51,506 bases of DNA from Nitrosomonadales bacterium (GTDB lineage Bacteria > Pseudomonadota > Gammaproteobacteria > Burkholderiales > Gallionellaceae), in the NCBI GenBank assembly GCA_016195965.1, contig JACPYR010000048.1, forward strand, positions 1 through 51,506, given 5' to 3'. How positions within the stretch are numbered: the stretch's first letter is position 1; each line of letters begins with the position of its first letter. The notes under the pieces were generated by a model, which searched no databases, was not told the origin of the DNA, and worked only from the letters and a program-made list of their open reading frames with translations. The position numbers and the translations under genes are program-made. Positions 25,444 to 34,113 of this stretch are shown in pieces.

Positions 25444-25707
25444 CTATGATTTTCCGAACAGTTCGTCGAGCGGATTTTTTGTTGATGGCGCGCTGCCGGA
25501 AACACGCTTCGCGGCGAATTCCTCCTCGATGTTGTCGCGGTAGAAACTCCAGGCCGATCCCGAACTGCTGAAGCGGCGCCAAGTATCTTCGCCGACGCCG
25601 CTGTATTGCAACGTGCTGCCATCGTCGAGCTGAACTTGCAGCAGCCGGGCGCGACTATCGTAGCCTATCGCGCGCAACCGTCCAGCATTGACTTTCTTCA
25701 TTTCCAT
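25444..25707 (-). CDS. KTSC domain protein
   Basis: An 87-residue protein. RAIGYDSRARLLQVQLDDGS and LQYSGVGEDTWRRFSSSGSA with WSFYRDNIEEEF match the KTSC domain, a small beta-rich module first noted at the ends of lysyl-tRNA synthetase-like and helicase-like proteins and thought to bind nucleic acid. The C-terminal 20 residues are variable. ATG 25707 has AGGAGG upstream. Function unknown. Confidence 0.8.
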   Translation of the reverse strand: MEMKKVNAGRLRAIGYDSRARLLQVQLDDGSTLQYSGVGEDTWRRFSSSGSAWSFYRDNIEEEFAAKRVSGSAPSTKNPLDELFGKS

Positions 25708-25854
25708 CGCATCCTCCTGAATTGTGCTCTATGCAAATCATAGCGATCTTGAACAATAACGATCAAAATTATTTTCAGAAAATGTGCTACATTTTCGGCG
25801 GCAATATAATTCATACTCAATAGTCATATTAAACAGATAAGGTATTATCAAATC

Positions 25855-26892
25855 ATGAAAAGAATCCGGGCAAAATCTCCTCGTGCGGAACAGGCTTACA
25901 CGCTGGTGTGCGACCTGCAGCAACGTTTTGTAACCAAGCTGAATGCGATCAGCAAAAAATTCGGCAACGGCAAACCCTATGAGCCTACCGAATGGTTCCG
26001 CGATCAGGGCAAGTATGGCGGCGGCGTTCGCTTCATGGCGACAGATGAAACGTTGTTCAACCGCGCATCGGTCAATACCTCCCAGGTTCAATACGACGAG
26101 GATGCAAGCAAGCAATTGGCTTCTGCTTCCGCGATCTCGACTATCATCCACCCCAAGAATCCGCTGGCGCCCTCGGTGCACATTCACATCAGCTGGACCG
26201 AGATGAAGAATGGCAGCGGCTACTGGCGCGTGATGGCAGACCTCAATCCCGCGATTGAAAATGCCGATGACAAGGAGCTGTTTGCCGGCAAGCTGAAACA
26301 GTCCGCGCCACAGCAATATGCCGAAGCGGCAGCGCAAGGTGACCGTTATTTCAATATTCCGGTGCTGGGCCGCCATCGCGGCGTGACACACTTCTATCTG
26401 GAAAATTATACCAGTGGAAATTTCGACACAGACCTGGCGATGGCCAGGTCTGTGGGCGAAGCCGCAATCGATACCTATTGCGACATCCTGGCCGCAGCGA
26501 TCGAAAAGCGCACCACGCCGACCGAAGCCGATTACAAGAAGCAGCTCGACTACCACACGCTGTATTTCTTCCAGGTGCTGACGCTGGATCGGGGCACGAC
26601 ATCGGGTCTGCTGGTGCACAACCAGAATGACGTCGGCATTCTGGCTTCGCTGCCTTCGCATGTTAACCGGGCGCTGTTGGCCTCATGGGTAGCCAAGATG
26701 CCGCAGCCCCAGGATCAGCTGCTGAAAAAGATGATTGCTTGCCTGGAAAACGAATACGTGTGTGCGGTAGGAGACGCGACCAAACAGGCATTGGCAGATT
26801 GCTTGCGCGCACACTATCAGGCCAATCCTGCGGCGATCGACATGCAAGCCAGCGGCAACACCGTGCCGCCTACCGTCAACAACCACCGCTAA
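25855..26892 (+). CDS. divergent homologue of oxygen-dependent coproporphyrinogen III oxidase (HemF)
   Basis: The 345-residue protein retains several HemF landmarks in order: KYGGGVRF (52-60), FNRASVNTSQV (69-78), IIHPKNPLAPSVHIHISWTE (97-116, with His99), RYFNIPVLGRHRGVTHFYLE (164-183) and LDRGTTSGLLVHNQNDVGIL (244-263), whose DRGT holds the Asp-Arg pair essential in yeast and human enzymes. The family motif WWFGGG-x-DLTP is replaced by YWRVMADLNP, and the extra C-terminal 60 residues are not HemF-like. It may be an old paralogue with another substrate or a specialised HemF. ATG 25855. Stands alone, closed by a strong terminator. Confidence 0.75.
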   Translation: MKRIRAKSPRAEQAYTLVCDLQQRFVTKLNAISKKFGNGKPYEPTEWFRDQGKYGGGVRFMATDETLFNRASVNTSQVQYDEDASKQLASASAISTIIHPKNPLAPSVHIHISWTEMKNGSGYWRVMADLNPAIENADDKELFAGKLKQSAPQQYAEAAAQGDRYFNIPVLGRHRGVTHFYLENYTSGNFDTDLAMARSVGEAAIDTYCDILAAAIEKRTTPTEADYKKQLDYHTLYFFQVLTLDRGTTSGLLVHNQNDVGILASLPSHVNRALLASWVAKMPQPQDQLLKKMIACLENEYVCAVGDATKQALADCLRAHYQANPAAIDMQASGNTVPPTVNNHR

Positions 26893-26907
26893 TCTGTAAT
26901 CTTATAT

Positions 26908-26934
26908 AAACCGGGCGTGGCACGCGCCCGGTTT
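26908..26934 (+). terminator. strong rho-independent-like terminator
   Basis: AAACCGGGCG (26908-26917) and CGCCCGGTTT (26925-26934) form a perfect 10-bp stem ending in TTTAATT. It lies 16 bp after the HemF-like stop. Confidence 0.8.
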
Positions 26935-27159
26935 AATTCGGCTGCCAGCCCGGATATTTCACATGTAAAGCCTCGGCATTTCCTTCGCCTGAATATCGCA
27001 CCGCAAAAGCTCTTTTAAGCCTGATTCAAATCCGCATTAAAACGATTTCCGTGTTGGCTTAGTCTCGCGCTCATGGTTAATGCAAATTGGAATGACACCT
27101 TTGATTTTGCATGAGTTCATGTAACAATCATCGGGACAACATTACCATCGTATCCAAAC

Positions 27160-27957
27160 ATGGATAATCTGATCGAGGTCAATGACCTTCATTATTCCTA
27201 TGGCACGCGCAAGGTGCTCAAGGGAATCAATCTCACTATCCCGCGCGGCAAGATCGTCGGAATCATGGGTGCCAGCGGCAGCGGCAAATCCACGCTGTTG
27301 CGCCACTTCAGCGGTCAGTTGCGCCCCACGCGTGGCAGCGTGAAATTCATGGGAAAAGTGATACACGATCTCAGCATCGACGAGTTGTACAAGACACGCC
27401 TGCAAATGGGCATGATGTTTCAGGTCAGCGGTTTGTTCACCGACCTGTCCGTATACGATAATCTGGCCTTCCCGTTGCGCGAGCACACCAATCTGCCGGA
27501 AGAGCTCATCCATGATCTGGTGTTGATGAAGTTACATGCGGTCGGTCTGCGTAATGCTCGCAAGCTGATGCCTAGCGAACTTTCTGGCGGCATGGAACGC
27601 CGCGTAGCGCTGGCGCGCGCGACCATAGCCGATCCCGCGCTGATCATATACGACGAACCTTTTGCCGGACTCGACCCGATCTCACTCAATACCATCGCCA
27701 ATCTGATCCGTAAACTGAATGATGCGCTGGATGTAACCTCAGTCGTGGTGACCTACGACCTGGCAGAATCGCTCAAGATTGTCGATTACATCTATTTCAT
27801 CCATGACGGCATCGTGGTCGCAAAGGGCGACGTTGGCGAGATGATCAACTCACAGGATCCCTTCGTCTGGCAGTTTATCCACGCCAGGCCAGACGGCCCG
27901 ATCGCCTTCCAATATCCCGGCCCACCCTATCCGGACGACTTGAATGTCAAACCCTGA
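27160..27957 (+). CDS. MlaF-like ABC ATPase, without a partner permease, H-loop His replaced by Tyr
   Basis: A 265-residue ATPase of the Mla/Mce (lipid transport) type. Walker A is GASGSGKST, signature LSGGMERRVALARA, Walker B LIIYDEPFAGLDPIS, the last with the GLDPIS ending typical of MlaF. In the switch loop the expected VSHD is VTYD (Tyr codon TAC at 27754-27756), so the catalytic His is missing; a single C-to-T change would explain it. No mlaE, mlaD or mlaC follows: the gene stands alone between a terminator and a palindromic element. It may serve a permease encoded elsewhere or be an inactive copy. ATG 27160. Confidence 0.85.
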   Translation: MDNLIEVNDLHYSYGTRKVLKGINLTIPRGKIVGIMGASGSGKSTLLRHFSGQLRPTRGSVKFMGKVIHDLSIDELYKTRLQMGMMFQVSGLFTDLSVYDNLAFPLREHTNLPEELIHDLVLMKLHAVGLRNARKLMPSELSGGMERRVALARATIADPALIIYDEPFAGLDPISLNTIANLIRKLNDALDVTSVVVTYDLAESLKIVDYIYFIHDGIVVAKGDVGEMINSQDPFVWQFIHARPDGPIAFQYPGPPYPDDLNVKP

Positions 27958-27997
27958 CGGCACCGACAATAACCGGATTATTTTGCTCCGCTGCTTA

Positions 27998-28166
27998 ACT
28001 AGCGTAGCGTTGTATTCTGTTTGGAACCTAACTTCTCCAGTGGGAGCGGCTTTAGCCGCGATTGGTCGCTCGAGTTTACTGTCCGCATCGCGGCTAAAGC
28101 CGCTCCCACAAAGGACTTGCTTGATAACTCCATTAAGTTTAATCAACAGTGCAACGCTACACTAGA
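27998..28166. repeat. REP-type 23-bp perfect palindrome nested in a second inverted repeat
   Basis: GTGGGAGCGGCTTTAGCCGC (from 28040, arm 23 bp to 28062) is perfectly inverted at 28087-28109. Around it, CTAGCGTAGCGTTG (27999-28012) is inverted as CAACGCTACACTAG (28152-28165), 13 of 14. The inner unit is the same family as the REP at 4634-4704. The right outer arm overlaps the stop of the spermidine synthase-like gene, so it may also act as a terminator between the two converging genes. Confidence 0.75.
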
Positions 28167-28920
28167 TACGCAACCTCCCGTCCACGCAGCAAAGCGCTTT
28201 GTCCAGCCTGGCAATAGTCGGCAGCAGCGCCAGGCCGGTGCGCTCCTCCAGTGCGCGTGCCCTGTGAGACAACTGATCCAGCTCAATGTTGACAGGCTCC
28301 CCGGTCGCCGCGAAGACAATGGTGTTGCCGCTCTTGCATCTGGGGAACATCACGGCGCGATTATCAAAGGCAGTCTCGATATGCGCAAATCCTCCTTTGA
28401 CGCCATCACACAGACCGATCAAGTTGACAGCCAGCAAGCCCCGATCGCTTAGCCGCACGCGGCAGGCCTGATAAAAGGGCAGCGTATTCAGATCGCCGGG
28501 GTGTGAATGCTCATTGAAGCCATCGACTAGAATCAGATCGTAGCTCGGCTCTGTATTCGCCATGTATTCGGCACCGTCGCCGATCACGATATTCAAGCGC
28601 GCCGTATCGTCCGGCAGCCCGAAGTGTTCACTGGCCACCTCTACTACACGCCCGTCGATTTCCACGACCGTCAGAACAGACAGCGGAAAGTGACGGTACA
28701 GGAATTTGGTCAACGACCCCGCGCCCAGGCCGATCAGCAGTACGTTGCGCGGATAGCTGCTGGGATCACGCAGCAGCAACCCCGCCATCATCACCCGCGT
28801 GTATTCCAGTTCGAGACACCATGGGTGCAAGACGCGCATCGCGCCCTGCACGCACTCCGACTCAAAGCGCAGTGTGCGCAGACCGCCCTTTTCCCGAACA
28901 TCGATAGCAAAGTTCATCAT
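28162..28920 (-). CDS. spermidine synthase-like protein (aminopropyltransferase fold)
   Basis: A 252-residue protein (ATG at 28920 or 28917; an in-frame GTG at 28923). VLLIGLGAGSLTKFLYRHFP is motif I of the spermidine synthase fold, LTVVEIDGRVVEVASEHFGL the acidic strand, VIGDGAEYMANTEPSYDLIL the nucleotide-binding turn, and LILVDGFNEHSHPGDLNTLP the place of the active-site Asp loop. The usual polyamine-binding N-terminal beta domain is reduced, so it is probably one of the many SpeE-like proteins with unknown substrate rather than true SpeE. Confidence 0.82.
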   Translation of the reverse strand: MMNFAIDVREKGGLRTLRFESECVQGAMRVLHPWCLELEYTRVMMAGLLLRDPSSYPRNVLLIGLGAGSLTKFLYRHFPLSVLTVVEIDGRVVEVASEHFGLPDDTARLNIVIGDGAEYMANTEPSYDLILVDGFNEHSHPGDLNTLPFYQACRVRLSDRGLLAVNLIGLCDGVKGGFAHIETAFDNRAVMFPRCKSGNTIVFAATGEPVNIELDQLSHRARALEERTGLALLPTIARLDKALCCVDGRLRI

Positions 28921-29014
28921 CACTTGGGAGGCGCTTGCCGTATGTGCTTGGCGTCTATCGCTGACCGGGATCAGCGGTGATGACGAATCAAATTAATCGG
29001 TGGTTCCATCCGGA

Positions 29015-29290
29015 TTATTTGCATTGAATCAGCATGGTTGTGGTGGTATCAGCCTTGATTTCCAACTTGCCAATATTTCCCACCTTGGTCAGTTCAGCGT
29101 AACGATCAGAATTGCGGTCAATCAAATCGTAACCCTTCGGACAAAGATCGGACGCCTTCTCGGTGCACTTGCCCTTGACGGCATTGCCACATTGCACCAG
29201 ATATGCAATTTCACCGCCAGGCCCTTTAACCTGCTTGGCACTGGCACAGCCCGCCAATAAGGCCAACAATATTAATAACAAATTTTTCAT
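29015..29290 (-). CDS. small lipoprotein
   Basis: A 91-residue protein with a lipoprotein signal MKNLLLILLALLAGC; lipobox LAGC at residues 12-15. The mature part has three further Cys (VQCGNAVKGKCTEKASDLCP) and ends in LIQCK. ATG 29290 is preceded by AAGGCGGA; the longer open frame upstream overlaps the next gene and is unlikely. I do not recognise the family. It lies 25 bp behind the secreted protein gene on the same strand, so they are probably cotranscribed. Confidence 0.72.
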   Translation of the reverse strand: MKNLLLILLALLAGCASAKQVKGPGGEIAYLVQCGNAVKGKCTEKASDLCPKGYDLIDRNSDRYAELTKVGNIGKLEIKADTTTTMLIQCK

Positions 29291-29315
29291 GTAATCCGCC
29301 TTCCGCAAGAAGCGC

Positions 29316-29720
29316 CTAAGGGTTATTTTTTGGAGAGTCATATTCCGTTGCCAGAATATCCCTGATTTCTTTGCCAACGAATTCCGGCGGCCAGATGATC
29401 TGGTAATTGCCCTGATCCTCGGCAGGCACGACGCTGGCAAGCAACACCTGGAATTTCATACGCTGCTTTTTATCGGCGGCAGACCGGTTGGTTGCTTTCC
29501 AGAAAAACCAGATTTCATTTCCGTTGGTGTCTTTATAAGTACTGACAGGGCCATGTCCCTGACACCATTCGCCGAACTTGGCCCTGAGTCCGCCCAGCGT
29601 GATGGTGCCCGTCAACTTGGCAACCTTATCGACGGAAATGGGCTGGCCGCATTCGGAAGCAATCGCCGGTTGCGCGAATGCAAACAAAAACATCAATGAC
29701 GCAAAATGGAATATATTCAT
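29316..29720 (-). CDS. secreted protein of unknown function
   Basis: A 134-residue protein with a signal peptide (MNIFHFASLMFLFAFAQPAIA) and a mature part beginning SECGQPISVDKVAKLTGTIT. Two Cys (SECG and GEWCQG) could form a disulfide. DTNGNEIWFFWKATNRS is a possible metal or sugar-binding turn. ATG 29720 is chosen for the signal peptide; the frame is open 37 codons further upstream, with no better ribosome site. Probably an operon with the small lipoprotein downstream. Confidence 0.65.
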   Translation of the reverse strand: MNIFHFASLMFLFAFAQPAIASECGQPISVDKVAKLTGTITLGGLRAKFGEWCQGHGPVSTYKDTNGNEIWFFWKATNRSAADKKQRMKFQVLLASVVPAEDQGNYQIIWPPEFVGKEIRDILATEYDSPKNNP

Positions 29721-30307
29721 TATATAAAATTCAACTATGAAAGGGACTTCCCCGGTTGGGTGATCGATGGCACCTGAGCCCGTCAATTTTTTGACCGCCA
29801 AAAAATTCGATATCGAGCGCAATGACAGCAACCCTTCAACAATGCCATCCAGCGCCAGGATCGCCGCCTCGCGAGTCAGAAGCGACAGTCATTCTCGCCG
29901 ACCTGAGCAGTGAGCAGCCTGTCAAACGGATCGGCGTGCATACAAGTCTAGCCGCGCGCAGCTTACACAATCTGGCTAAGTTCGCCAACACATACCCTAG
30001 TGTGCATGTGTGCGCCCAATAAAACATTTTGGAATGTTCGCGATGATGATGTTCAGAATTGCCTTGCCATAATAATTTCCATTTCTCTACTCGTCATTCC
30101 TAGCGTGATTGCGGCGGACGAAAAAGTGAGTACCGCAGCCCGCGCGACAGCCGCAATCTGATCAATCTGAATCAATATCCGGGTAATACAAAAAAAGATA
30201 AGTAGAATAAATTAGTTGCTGATGCCGCGAAGCGACCTGCTGCTGTTCAGCAGTCAAATATATTCAGCACCCACTCTTCTAATTGGTATCTCTCTCGGTA
30301 GCCGCAA
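29721..30307. other. about 590-bp stretch with at most one tiny gene
   Basis: No convincing gene except the low-confidence ORF at 30006-30161. A 66-codon plus-strand frame at 29822-30022 has a faint HPr-like look near its end but no ribosome site. The stretch separates the secreted protein gene from the TetR gene. Confidence 0.4.
30006..30161 (+). CDS. possible small exported or membrane peptide, 51 aa
   Basis: ATG 30006 opens a 51-codon frame. The middle (CLAIIISISLLVIPSVIAAD) looks like a signal peptide or single membrane span with an ALA-type cleavage site, followed by only 13 residues. No good ribosome site. It could also be the 5' relic of a longer secreted protein. Confidence 0.25.
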   Translation: MCAPNKTFWNVRDDDVQNCLAIIISISLLVIPSVIAADEKVSTAARATAAI

Positions 30308-30895
30308 CTATCGGCCCTTCAAATGTTCGGTCAGCGTGGGGATGACCAGCGCGCGGAAAAGCGCGTCGATCTCCTTGGGAGTGAGGGGTTTCTTGTAGTG
30401 GAACCACCAGGTAATCACCGAGGTGAAGGTGGCGCCGATAAAGTCGATGAATAGATCGAACGGGATGATGTGATCCGAGCTCTTCTTGTACAGGGTGCGC
30501 GCCTCCTTCTTCATCAGCTGCACCAGCATGTCTTCGATGTGGGTTTTCACGATGTTCCACCCCTGCCCGTTGACGAGCGAGCGATAAATAATCTTGTGGC
30601 TTGCGGCATGCTCGAACATCGCAAGGCTGAAGCCGATCACTTTCTCATAGCTGTGATCCGAGCCGGATGCCGCCGCCATCTGAGCCTGATGCAGGATTTC
30701 CTTCAGGCCTTGCAGGCCTTCGATGAGCAGCTCGCTCTTGTCGCGGAAGTGCCCATAAAAAGTGGAGCGGCCTATGTCAGCACGATCCAGTATGTCCTGT
30801 ATCGAAATTTCCTCGTAGCTCTTCTCGGTCATCAACGAGATCAATGCAACGACCAGCGCCTTGCGCGTCTTCTGGATGCGACGGTCTTGCCCCAT
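30308..30895 (-). CDS. TetR/AcrR family transcriptional regulator
   Basis: A 195-residue regulator. The N-terminal helix-turn-helix is ISIQDILDRADIGRSTFYGH with FRDKSELL behind it, typical of TetR. The rest is the all-helical ligand domain, ending in a C-terminal domain (WWFHYKKPLTPKEIDALFRA) of the TetR_C type. ATG 30895. It is divergent from the DUF2141-ABC operon, and a 16-bp palindrome lies in the 258-bp gap; it probably represses that operon until a hydrophobic ligand binds. Confidence 0.9.
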   Translation of the reverse strand: MGQDRRIQKTRKALVVALISLMTEKSYEEISIQDILDRADIGRSTFYGHFRDKSELLIEGLQGLKEILHQAQMAAASGSDHSYEKVIGFSLAMFEHAASHKIIYRSLVNGQGWNIVKTHIEDMLVQLMKKEARTLYKKSSDHIIPFDLFIDFIGATFTSVITWWFHYKKPLTPKEIDALFRALVIPTLTEHLKGR

Positions 30896-31116
30896 GATTC
30901 ACCTAATCCTTATCCGATAGAAAACTTAGAATCTGCTGATTGTGCAGGTTTAAATGTTGCGAACATAATGAATCATTTTGGTAATGTTGTTTTTTATAAA
31001 TTCACAACGTACCTCACCTATGAATTGATGAACAAAAAGTATATTTTTGTTCAGAACCTGACAAAACGATTTTAGTTGTCCTAGCAACCCTATCTGCACG
31101 ACATTATATTGCGTTC

Positions 31117-31132
31117 ATGAACACGTGTTCAT
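31117..31132. promoter_or_regulatory. 16-bp perfect palindrome, candidate TetR operator
   Basis: ATGAACACGTGTTCAT is a perfect palindrome 31 bp before the start of the operon. Its size and position fit a TetR-type operator that blocks the operon promoter. The assignment to the neighbouring regulator is an inference. Confidence 0.65.
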
Positions 31133-31162
31133 TTATTAATTCGAATTCAGTAGGTGGGCTTT

Positions 31163-31642
31163 GTGACGATAAGTGGCAAGCAATATGCATTGGAAAAAGC
31201 GGGTTCAAGAATAGCACAGGGCGTTGTGTGCGCAACCTTGCTTTATTGCGGGGCGGCGCTTGCCGCTGATTCTTCGCACAGGCTTACCGTTCAAGTAAGC
31301 GGTTTTACACACGAGCGCGGCCATGCCGTGGCGAATCTGTTCCGCGAGGGGGACGATGTGTTAAAACCGGACCAAGCCTATCAGCACGAACAGGCGGAAA
31401 TCCATGATGGCAAGGCGACCATCAACTTTCCGGATCTGGCCTATGGCAAGTATGCCGTTTCCGTGTACCACGACGAAAACGGTAATGGCAAACTGGATCA
31501 TAACTTTTTCAGGATCCCTGCCGAGCCGCTCGGCTTTTCCAACAACTTCCAGCTGGGTTTGTTTACCGGTTTACCCAGCTTTGAAAAATTGCAATTTCAA
31601 TTTGCTGCGGACCCCGCCGTCATAGCGATAACGCTCAAATAA
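31163..31642 (+). CDS. DUF2141 domain secreted protein
   Basis: A protein of about 159 residues with signal peptide (IAQGVVCATLLYCGAALAAD) and a DUF2141 domain: LTVQVSGFTHERGHAVANLF, then YGKYAVSVYHDENGNGKLDH and FFRIPAEPLGFSNNF, the family signature with its D-x-N-x-D-like calcium-type loop. GTG 31163 has AGGTGGG upstream; a GTG at 31154 is also in frame. It opens the operon with the two permeases, ten bases upstream of the first. DUF2141 proteins are periplasmic or outer-membrane-associated with no known reaction. Confidence 0.8.
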   Translation: MTISGKQYALEKAGSRIAQGVVCATLLYCGAALAADSSHRLTVQVSGFTHERGHAVANLFREGDDVLKPDQAYQHEQAEIHDGKATINFPDLAYGKYAVSVYHDENGNGKLDHNFFRIPAEPLGFSNNFQLGLFTGLPSFEKLQFQFAADPAVIAITLK

Positions 31643-31652
31643 GGAGCCGGCC

Positions 31653-32876
31653 ATGATCTTTCTGGAAATTGCCTGGAACAACCTGCGGCGCAACCGGCGA
31701 CGCACGCTCTCCACGCTGGCCGCAATTGGTGTCGGCGTGAGCATGGTGGTGTTCATCAACGGCATCACCGCCGGCATTTCCGCGAGCATGTCGGATGCGT
31801 TGGTCAATCAGATCGACGGCCATGTGCGTATCCAGCACCGCGATTACAAAAAATATTTTCTTGCCGAACCGGAAAAGATACTGATTCGCGATTATCGCGA
31901 GCTTCAAGCAGAGATCATGAAAAATCCGCACGTGCGCTCCGTCATGCCGCGCGTGATGACGGGCGGGCTGATGGGCAACAACGACAAGAGCACCACGTTT
32001 TTTGCTTTCGCTTCTGATCTTGCGTCGCTGCCTTCAGTGCTGCCCGACTATGGCAAGAACCTGGTCGCCGGGCAGTTACTGGCGGAGAGCGATCCGGACG
32101 GCGTGCTGGTGGGCCGCGCGTTGGCGAAGAATTTCAAATTGAACATCGGCGATGAACTGGTGCTGCTGTCGAAAACCGTGCATGGCGAAAACAGCAATGC
32201 GCTGGTGCATGTCCGCGGCGTGGTAGCTTTCCCGCCGGATGAGGTGCTGGAGCAAAGCCTGGTGTTCACCACTTTGGGCAGAATGGTGAAGGAAAATCTT
32301 CTCGACTTGGGCTACGGTGCGACGCAACTGGTGGTGCGCCTGGACGACACGAAGAATGTCCCCGCCGTCGAAGCGGAGCTTGACCGGTATTTCGAATCGC
32401 ACAACATGCCCTGGCGGGTGACGCCCTGGTATGACAACGAGATATACAGCCGCATCGTCGGAATGTTTGAGGGTGTCAGCAAGCTGATCTCCATAATCCT
32501 GGTTTTGATGGTCGGCGTGGTGACCAGCAATGCCTTGCTGATGACGTTCTTCGAGCGCATCCGGGAGATCGGCACGCTGCGCGCCATTGGCATGAACAAG
32601 CTCGACGTGTTCCGCCTGCTCTATACCGAGTCCGCCATTGTAGGCATAGCCGGAGCGCTGCTCGGGCTGGCGTCCGGCGTGGCGCTGGTGTTGTCCGGGC
32701 GGCACATCGGCATACCGCTGGGCGGCATTGTTAATCAGGTGGTGCATCCGGCGCTTAACGCCGGCAGCCTGGTGGTATCGGTGGCAGCGCCCATCGCTTG
32801 CATCATCGTCGCGGCCTTTATACCGATCCATGCCGCGACCCGCATGAGTGTCGTCGCATCGCTGAATTATCATTGA
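31653..32876 (+). CDS. ABC transporter permease, FtsX/MacB (LolC/E-like) type
   Basis: A 407-residue membrane protein: one N-terminal helix (around FINGITAGISASM), a large periplasmic domain (residues 50-270), and three C-terminal helices. The cytoplasmic motif FFERIREIGTLRAIGMNKLDVFRL is the FtsX-family coupling helix. ATG 31653 is preceded by AAGGAG. It pairs with the second permease, also 407 residues, and with the ATPase at the end of the operon to form a MacB/Lol-type machine that moves substrates from the inner membrane outward rather than across it. Confidence 0.9.
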   Translation: MIFLEIAWNNLRRNRRRTLSTLAAIGVGVSMVVFINGITAGISASMSDALVNQIDGHVRIQHRDYKKYFLAEPEKILIRDYRELQAEIMKNPHVRSVMPRVMTGGLMGNNDKSTTFFAFASDLASLPSVLPDYGKNLVAGQLLAESDPDGVLVGRALAKNFKLNIGDELVLLSKTVHGENSNALVHVRGVVAFPPDEVLEQSLVFTTLGRMVKENLLDLGYGATQLVVRLDDTKNVPAVEAELDRYFESHNMPWRVTPWYDNEIYSRIVGMFEGVSKLISIILVLMVGVVTSNALLMTFFERIREIGTLRAIGMNKLDVFRLLYTESAIVGIAGALLGLASGVALVLSGRHIGIPLGGIVNQVVHPALNAGSLVVSVAAPIACIIVAAFIPIHAATRMSVVASLNYH

Positions 32877-32888
32877 GGGGACGACACC

Positions 32889-34112
32889 ATGCTTTTTATC
32901 CTGGCTTACAAAAACCTGTGGCGCAACCTGCGCCGGACGGTGCTGGCCGAAATTTCCATCGTGTTCGGCGTGTTGGTGATTATCGGCTCGGGAAACTTCA
33001 TCAATGGCATGCAACGCGACTGGGCAAAATTTGAAATCAATTCCAGCACCGGCGCATTCCAGGTCGAGCACCGCGATTATCAGGCGATGGGAAAATCCGA
33101 ACCATTGAAAGCTACGCTGGAAAACAGCGCCGCGCTGGTGGAACAAATCTCCAGGATACCTGGCGTGCGTGCCGCCTACGGCAAGCTGAATTTTTCCGGC
33201 ATGGTTAGCAGCGGCGTCAAGAGCACCTTCTTCGACGGCAGGGCGGTGGACGTTGCGCGGCAGCGGCAGACCCTGAGCCAGCAGCAGGACTTGATCGTCG
33301 CCGGGAAACCACTCGGCGATAGCGCTGGCGGTGTCATTCTTGGCGCCGACCTGGCGAATATGCTGGGCCTCAAGATCGGCGACCCGGTGACGATCGTGGT
33401 GCAGACTTTGCATGGCGGCCTCAACCTGACCTATGCCACGCTGGTGGGCACCAAGAACGGACGGCATTTTCCTTCCACGATATACCTGGAAATGCCGCTG
33501 GACGATGCGCAAAAATTGCTCAGGGTGCATGACCGCGTATCGCAGGTGGTGGTTGGCGCGGAAGATTTCGATAGCATTCCCGGCTTGATGAAACGGGTCG
33601 AGGCTGAGTTGCGCAGCGAGCAGGCGCCGTACGTGATGCGTGGCTATCAGGTGCTGATCCCGATCTATCCGCAGGCAATTCCATCGTTCAAGTTTATTTC
33701 CATCTCCGTCGGCATCGTGCTGTTTATCCTGGTCGGCGGGGGCATCGGCAACGTGATGGCGATGGCGGTGCTGGAGCGGAAAAAAGAAATCGGCACCCTG
33801 CGCGCGCTGGGAATGGAAAAGAACCAGGTGCGGCGCTTGTTCCTGACCGAGGGCTTCATGATTGGCGTCATCGGCTCGCTGTCTGGCCTGCTGCTCACCA
33901 GTGCATTGACCTATTTTATTGCCACTCACGGCGGCATCCATCTGCCGCCGCCTGCAGGCACCAGCCAGATATTGATCATCATTCCGCAAATGAATCTGGC
34001 GACGAGCGTGCTGGGCGTGGCCATGCCGCTGCTGGTGAGCGTGTTGGGTGCCTGGTGGCCGGCATCTGCGTCGGCTAATTTAAATCCCATCGAAGCATTG
34101 ACGGAGGCATGA
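32889..34112 (+). CDS. ABC transporter permease, FtsX/MacB (LolC/E-like) type
   Basis: A 407-residue protein with the same layout as its neighbour: an N-terminal helix (ISIVFGVLVIIGSGNFINGM), a periplasmic domain, and three C-terminal helices after VLERKKEIGTLRALGMEKNQ, the coupling motif. Its sequence differs from the first permease, so the transporter is probably a heterodimer. It is 12 bp behind the first permease and its stop lies one base before the start of the LolA-like gene, indicating tight translational coupling. ATG 32889. Confidence 0.9.
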   Translation: MLFILAYKNLWRNLRRTVLAEISIVFGVLVIIGSGNFINGMQRDWAKFEINSSTGAFQVEHRDYQAMGKSEPLKATLENSAALVEQISRIPGVRAAYGKLNFSGMVSSGVKSTFFDGRAVDVARQRQTLSQQQDLIVAGKPLGDSAGGVILGADLANMLGLKIGDPVTIVVQTLHGGLNLTYATLVGTKNGRHFPSTIYLEMPLDDAQKLLRVHDRVSQVVVGAEDFDSIPGLMKRVEAELRSEQAPYVMRGYQVLIPIYPQAIPSFKFISISVGIVLFILVGGGIGNVMAMAVLERKKEIGTLRALGMEKNQVRRLFLTEGFMIGVIGSLSGLLLTSALTYFIATHGGIHLPPPAGTSQILIIIPQMNLATSVLGVAMPLLVSVLGAWWPASASANLNPIEALTEA

Positions 34113-34113
34113 A

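Noticed and set aside
29822..30022. A 66-codon frame with a faint HPr-like stretch (IGVHTSLAARSLHNLAKFAN).
   Set aside because: No ribosome site, only a short weak similarity and no His motif in proper context.
32076..33989. A 637-codon minus-strand open frame opposite the two permease genes.
   Set aside because: Composition is His/Gln/Arg-rich as expected for antisense of a GC-rich gene; the plus strand carries clear FtsX motifs.
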